From Myxococcus stipitatus (lineage in GTDB: Bacteria > Myxococcota > Myxococcia > Myxococcales > Myxococcaceae), in the NCBI RefSeq assembly GCF_021412625.1, contig NZ_JAKCFI010000002.1, positions 806,001 through 870,000 of the forward strand: DNA of 64,000 nt, written 5' to 3'. A model generated the notes under the pieces. It did not search any database and was not told where the DNA came from. It was given only the letters and a program-made list of their open reading frames with translations. Each line of letters opens with the position of its first letter. The stretch's first letter is position 1. This document shows, in pieces, positions 60,311-64,000 of this stretch. The position numbers and the translations under genes were made by a program.

Positions 60311-60330
60311 GGCAGGGAGGCTTCCCTGCC
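60311..60330. promoter_or_regulatory. Perfect hairpin just before the asparaginase start
   Basis: GGCAGGGA, loop GGCT, TCCCTGCC, ending 4 bases before ATG 60306 in the minus direction. It occupies the place of the ribosome site. It could modulate translation or be a protein-binding dyad between the divergent asparaginase and DsbA-like genes. Confidence 0.4.
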
Positions 60331-60381
60331 AGAGGCGGGCGTTGCTTTACAAGCCCCGCGCGCGTGGCTAAGACCCGCGGC

Positions 60382-61374
60382 GTGCTCCTCTCCTGCTGGA
60401 AGCGTGTCGTTCCCCTGCTGGCCGTCGCGGCGCTGACGGCCCCGGGCTGCAAGAATCCGGAGGGCTCCGCCCCCGTCTCCCCGCCTCCCGCGGCCAAGCC
60501 GGCCCCCGCCGCCACGCCGCCCAAGCCGCCGGAGCCGGCGGCCGCGCCCTCGGACCCCGCGGCGGCGCTCGTGGGAATCCCCGGCATGGACTTCTCGTCC
60601 CTGTCCCCGGCGGCCCGGCGCGAGCTGGCCACGGTGCTCAGCGACGAGTTCTGCTACTGCGGCTGCCCGCACACCCTGGGCGCCTGCCTCAAGTCGCACA
60701 CGAATTGTCGGCACGCCAAGCGGATGACGCAGGTCGCCGCGCGCATGGTGGCCGAGGGCACGCCCGCGACGGAGGTCATCGTCTCGCTGTCGCAGTACTA
60801 CGGTGGCTTCCGCGAGCAGCGGGCGCAGTTCAAGGTCGACGAGCGGATGTGCATGGGCAATGCGTCCGCGCCGGTGACGGTGGTGGAGTTCTCCGACTTC
60901 GAGTGCCCCTACTGCGCCAAGGCCCGCCCCATCCTGGAGGGGTTCGCGCGGAAGAACGCGTCGCAGGTGCGCTTCTGCTACCTGCCGTTCCCCCTGTCCA
61001 ACCACGTCAACGCGATCCCCGCCGCGCAGGCGGCGTTGTGGGCGCGCGACCAGGGCAAGTTCTGGCAGATGCATGACGCGCTCTTCGAGCACCAGGAGAA
61101 CCTGAAGCCGGAGGCCATCGTCGCGCTGGCGAAGTCGCTGGGGATGGATGGAGCGCGGCTGGAGGCGGTGCTGCGCTCGGACACCTACAAGTCGGAGCTG
61201 GAGGGCTTCCGTGGCCAGGGCCGCGCGGCGGGGCTGTCGGGCACGCCGTCCGTCTACTTCAACGGCCGCTCGGTCGACCTGTCCTTCCTCCAGGAGGAGC
61301 TGCTCAACCACAGCCTCCAGGACGAGCTGGAGTGGGTGTCGAACAAGAACGCCTGGGCCGCGGACTCGGATTGA
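60382..61374 (+). CDS. DsbA-like thioredoxin-fold lipoprotein with N-terminal Cys cluster
   Basis: 330 residues from GTG 60382. Leader MLLSCWKRVVPLLAVAALTA and then PGC (Cys23) is a lipoprotein signal; a 40-residue Pro/Ala linker follows. Residues about 75-145 carry FCYCGCPHTLGACLKSHTNC and a helical stretch with EVIVSLSQYYGGF, recalling the CcmH-type heme-lyase helper bundle. The thioredoxin domain starts near 155 with active site CPYC (175-178) in VVEFSDFECPYCAK and the cis-Pro in LSGTPSVYFNG. It probably handles disulfides of envelope proteins or c-type cytochrome maturation. It is first in a tight operon with the PATAN protein (7-base gap) and truD. Confidence 0.9.
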   Translation: MLLSCWKRVVPLLAVAALTAPGCKNPEGSAPVSPPPAAKPAPAATPPKPPEPAAAPSDPAAALVGIPGMDFSSLSPAARRELATVLSDEFCYCGCPHTLGACLKSHTNCRHAKRMTQVAARMVAEGTPATEVIVSLSQYYGGFREQRAQFKVDERMCMGNASAPVTVVEFSDFECPYCAKARPILEGFARKNASQVRFCYLPFPLSNHVNAIPAAQAALWARDQGKFWQMHDALFEHQENLKPEAIVALAKSLGMDGARLEAVLRSDTYKSELEGFRGQGRAAGLSGTPSVYFNGRSVDLSFLQEELLNHSLQDELEWVSNKNAWAADSD

Positions 61375-61381
61375 CGCGGGC

Positions 61382-62701
61382 ATGACGCAACGGTTCCGCA
61401 TCGACGCGGGGCAGCTCGTCCCCGAGGAGCGCCAGAGCCCGTCGCCGCTGGCGGGGCGCTCGGGGACGTACGCGTTGATGCCGACGTCGCCCGACCTGCT
61501 GGTGTTCGCGCGGGGGCCTTGCGAGGGGGGCGCCATCGCTCCGCCGCGCGTGGTGCTGTCCGGCGACGCCAGCGGCTTCCCGCTGTCGGACCTGATGGCG
61601 TTCCTCAGCCAGTCGCGCTGGAGCGGCATCATCCGCGTGCACGCGCCCGGCGGCGAGCGCTCGGTCACCTTCCGGGATGGGGAGGTGCGCGGCGCCTCGT
61701 CCGACGACCCGGCGGACCGGCTGGGCGAGGTGTTGGTGCGGCTGGGCTACGTGGACCGCGCCCAGGTGGAGGCCGCGCTCAAGGGCCAGCCCCCGTCCAA
61801 GGTGGGGCGCGCGCTGGTGGAGAAGGGGCTGTTGCAGGCGCATGACCTGTTCAAGTGCGTCACGCACCAGGTGAGCGAGATCTTCCACGCCATCGTCCTG
61901 TGCCGGGAGGGGAGCTTCTTCCTCATCGACCAGCCCGTGGACGAGAAGGCGGGCCACACGCTCCAGCTGTCCACGCAGAGCCTGCTGATGGACAGCATCC
62001 GGAAGATCGACGAGATGGCGCACTTCCGAAAGCGCATCCCCCACGGGCGGCTGTACGTGGCGCGCAAGCGTCCGTCCGACGGGAAGCTGGAGGAGGACGA
62101 GGACCGCGTGCTGGGCCTGCTGGACGGGCGCCGCACCATCCTCGAGCTGGGGCACGCGGCCCGGCTGTCCGAGTTCGACATCACCAAGGTCGTCTTCCGG
62201 TTGCTGGAGGGCGGCTTCGCGGCGGTGACGGACAAGCCGCTGCTGGTGCCCGCGCAGCCGGGGAGCACGGGGCCCGGGACGGTGCCCGCGCAGCCGGCGG
62301 CGAAGACGGCCACGGCCCCGGCGGCGGATGCGCGTCCGGCGGCGCGCGTCTTCAACTTCATCTTCCGGGAGATTCGCGACGAGGTGGCCAAGCAGGGCAT
62401 GGACCGCGCGTTCATCGCCGCGGCCAACGCCGCCCTCGCCAATCAGGCGCTGTCCGCGTCGCCGGTGCTGCAGGGGCTGGCCTTCGCCGCGGACGGGAGC
62501 CTGCCGGAGGCGAAGCTGATGGAGAGCTTCGAGCAGCACCGCGCCCAGCTGGGCAGCGAGCCGCTGGCCTCCTTCAAGCAGGCGCTCAGTGACGTGATGT
62601 TCTTCCTGCTGTTCCAGGCCGGTGAGCTGCTGGAGTCCCGCGCGGACGAGGACCTGGCCCGGCGCGTGAAGGAACTGCTGGCCACCCTCGAGGCATCGTG
62701 A
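61382..62701 (+). CDS. DUF4388 (PATAN) domain protein
   Basis: 439 residues. Residues about 58-180 form a PATAN/DUF4388 domain: GFPLSDLMAFLSQSRWSGIIRV, then FRDGEVRGASSDDPADRLGEVL and GRALVEKGLLQAHDLF with a C-terminal helix bundle. Such domains are common in delta-proteobacterial signalling, often next to response regulators. The middle has a winged-helix-like segment (DRVLGLLDGRRTILELGHAA, LSEFDITKVVFRLLEGGFA). A Pro/Ala-rich linker leads to a helical C-terminal domain. No catalytic site is seen; it is probably an adaptor. Its stop overlaps the truD start by 4 bases (GTGA). Confidence 0.88.
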   Translation: MTQRFRIDAGQLVPEERQSPSPLAGRSGTYALMPTSPDLLVFARGPCEGGAIAPPRVVLSGDASGFPLSDLMAFLSQSRWSGIIRVHAPGGERSVTFRDGEVRGASSDDPADRLGEVLVRLGYVDRAQVEAALKGQPPSKVGRALVEKGLLQAHDLFKCVTHQVSEIFHAIVLCREGSFFLIDQPVDEKAGHTLQLSTQSLLMDSIRKIDEMAHFRKRIPHGRLYVARKRPSDGKLEEDEDRVLGLLDGRRTILELGHAARLSEFDITKVVFRLLEGGFAAVTDKPLLVPAQPGSTGPGTVPAQPAAKTATAPAADARPAARVFNFIFREIRDEVAKQGMDRAFIAAANAALANQALSASPVLQGLAFAADGSLPEAKLMESFEQHRAQLGSEPLASFKQALSDVMFFLLFQAGELLESRADEDLARRVKELLATLEAS

Positions 62702-63729
62702 CGACGCAGACAGATTCGCTGCTTCCCCGGCTCACCTCGGAGGTGCCGGGCTGCGGGGGCGCGTTCAAGCTGGTCCCCGAGGACTTCGAGGTGGAGGAGC
62801 TGCCCGCCTACCTCCCCTCGGGCGAGGGGGAGCACCTCTACCTGTGGTTGGAGAAGCGGGGCCGCGACACGCGCGAGGTGGTGCGCGCGCTGGCCGCCGC
62901 GCTGGGCGTCGCGGAGGACGACATCGGCGTGGCGGGGATGAAGGACCGGCAGGCCGTCACCCGACAGCTGCTCTCCGTGCCCGCGAAGGCGGAGGCCCGG
63001 CTGGGCGACTTCTCGCTGGAGGGCGTCACCGTCCACTGGGCGCGTCGCCACGGCAACAAGCTGCGTACCGGGCACCTCAAGGGGAACCGCTTCCGGCTGC
63101 GGCTGCGCGGCGTGCGCGACGTGGGCGCGGCCCGGGAGTCCTTCGCGCGGCTGGCGGCCGGGGGCCTGCCCAACTACTTCGGCGAGCAGCGCTTCGGCCG
63201 CGCGGGAGACAACGCGGACCTGGGCCGGCTGCTGGTGCTGGGGCAGCGGCTGCCGAAGCGGCCGGACCGCTTCCAGCGCAAGCTGTACCTCTCCGCCTTC
63301 CAGTCGCGCCTGTTCAACCGCGCGCTGGCGGCGCGGGTGCGCGCCGGCACGCTGGCCACCGCGCTCGCCGGCGACGTCCTGCGCAAGGAGGAGACGGGCG
63401 GCCTCTTCGTCTGCGAGTCGCCCGAGGTGGACGGCCCGCGCGTGGCGGCCTTCGAGGTGAGCCCGGCCGGGCCGCTGTTCGGCCCGAGGATGACGGCGGC
63501 CGCGGGCGAGGTGGCCGCCCTGGAAGCGCGGCTCCTAGTGGAGGAGGGCGTGACGCTCGATGACTTCCGCCGAGGCGGGGGCGAGACGGAGGGCGGACGC
63601 CGCCCCTACCGCGTCCGGCTGGGCGCGGCGGAGCTCGTGCCGGAGGGCGAGGACATGTGGCTCACCTTCGAGCTGCCTCGGGGCGCCTACGCCACCGAGG
63701 TGCTGCACGAACTGCTCAAGGACGACTGA
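62698..63729 (+). CDS. truD: tRNA pseudouridine(13) synthase TruD
   Basis: 343 residues, GTG start overlapping the previous stop. The family motifs are FKLVPEDFEVEELPAYLPSG (start of the catalytic domain), GMKDRQAVTRQ with the catalytic Asp83, HGNKLRTGHLKGNRF, and NYFGEQRFG plus the TruD-insert region (LYLSAFQSRLFNRAL). It converts uridine-13 of tRNA-Glu to pseudouridine. Coupled translation with the PATAN gene suggests shared expression, though no functional link is evident. About 20 bases after the stop a repeat region begins. Confidence 0.97.
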   Translation: MTTQTDSLLPRLTSEVPGCGGAFKLVPEDFEVEELPAYLPSGEGEHLYLWLEKRGRDTREVVRALAAALGVAEDDIGVAGMKDRQAVTRQLLSVPAKAEARLGDFSLEGVTVHWARRHGNKLRTGHLKGNRFRLRLRGVRDVGAARESFARLAAGGLPNYFGEQRFGRAGDNADLGRLLVLGQRLPKRPDRFQRKLYLSAFQSRLFNRALAARVRAGTLATALAGDVLRKEETGGLFVCESPEVDGPRVAAFEVSPAGPLFGPRMTAAAGEVAALEARLLVEEGVTLDDFRRGGGETEGGRRPYRVRLGAAELVPEGEDMWLTFELPRGAYATEVLHELLKDD

Positions 63730-63740
63730 AAGCGGAGTGC

Positions 63741-63940
63741 CTCCTCGGGGGGCTTCGTGAGCATGGGCTCGACTCGCGCGGAGGACTGGGTCACTGGCGA
63801 GAGCGCCGCGGTCTTCCTCGGTGCGTCGTGAGCATGGGCCCGTCTCGCGTGAATGCCTGGGCCACTGGCGCGGGCGCCGCTGCCTTCCTCGGGCGGGTCG
63901 TGCGCATGGGCCCGACTCGCGTGGGAGGGCTGAGCTCGGG
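63741..63940 (+). repeat. Imperfect 71-72-bp tandem repeat, nearly three copies
   Basis: The core GCATGGG followed by CTCGACTCGC or CCCGACTCGC recurs at 63761, 63832 and 63904, with CTTCCTCGG and CACTGGCG-type segments between, so the period is 71-72 bases. In addition, the sequence right after truD (about GAAAGCGGAGTGCCTCCTCGG, 63728) recurs at 63945 beyond the array. No supported gene lies in the 270 bases up to the window end. Confidence 0.7.
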
Positions 63941-63955
63941 CGCCTGAAAAGCGAA

Positions 63956-63984
63956 GCGCCTCCTCGGGGAGACCCGGGAGGCGC
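63956..63984 (-). terminator. Terminator hairpin for a gene right of the window
   Basis: GCGCCTCC-T-CGGG, loop GAGA, CCCG-GGAGGCGC: 12 bp with one bulged T. On the minus strand it is followed by TTCGCTTTTC, so it should end a minus-strand transcript entering from beyond base 64000. Confidence 0.6.
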
Positions 63985-64000
63985 CGCGTGGGGGAGGGAA

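Overview
The window looks like chromosome of a fruiting myxobacterium (Myxococcaceae or a close relative). The evidence is very high GC with GC-rich third codon positions, a 708-residue primary sigma factor with a long Lys/Ala/Glu-rich N-terminus, many lipoproteins and large secreted multidomain proteins, TPR, HEAT, FHA-GGDEF and DUF4388 (PATAN) proteins, and little operon structure outside the housekeeping block. I ran no database search; family names come from motifs, length and context.

Left part (1-19.4 kb): the end of a TPR protein, an Ig-repeat lipoprotein, a glycoside-hydrolase-like protein with six DGDG repeats, a MerR regulator with an alpha/beta hydrolase, a 1304-residue G8-domain (CEMIP-like) secreted protein, and a group of small cysteine-rich lipoproteins, one of them broken by a one-base shift in a G run. 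These are followed by a beta-propeller-like protein, an alanine-rich possible effector, and an aldo/keto reductase divergent from a MarR regulator.

19.4-23.2 kb is a compact redox and regulation unit: a TetR repressor with two palindromic operators, an FAD monooxygenase, a carboxymuconolactone-decarboxylase/AhpD-like protein and an ECF41-type sigma factor. Matching TGTCAC(G)-N15/16-CGTC promoters lie in front of both the sigma gene and the AhpD-like gene, so sigma factor, target and autoregulation can be read directly from the DNA.

23.4-38.4 kb carries mostly secreted or membrane proteins: an M28 peptidase, a beta-helix protein, a kelch-like lipoprotein, a GT87-type glycosyltransferase, a PD40 lipoprotein, an AraC regulator, a sorbosone-dehydrogenase/PKD protein and a HExxH metalloprotease.

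38.5-43.3 kb holds the most suggestive unit. An ECF sigma factor, a membrane anti-sigma factor, a lipid-anchored caspase-like protease (EF-hand-like loop, PEGA-like domain, C-terminal beta-barrel-like region) and an acidic-tailed lipoprotein form one operon. It diverges from a second acidic-tailed lipoprotein across a roughly 30-bp inverted repeat with a good ECF promoter beside it.

43.9-50.8 kb contains a predicted YopT-like (C58) cysteine protease. It shares an N-terminal M-x-x-R-I-G start with the alanine-rich protein at 16.4 kb. Next comes a copy of the 3' half of a tRNA-Ile2(CAU) gene whose intact version lies 4.77 kb to the right in the same orientation. Between the two copies are a Cys-repeat protein, an M3 peptidase and two gene remnants (AsnC-type and VOC-type). 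This looks like the scar of an integration at the tRNA.

50.8-64 kb is conserved core genome: an alkyltransferase-like protein, then the macromolecular synthesis operon rpsU-yqeY-dnaG-rpoD (minus strand), a HEAT-repeat protein, an FHA-GGDEF diguanylate cyclase, asparaginase, and the operon DsbA-like lipoprotein / PATAN protein / truD, ending in short tandem repeats.
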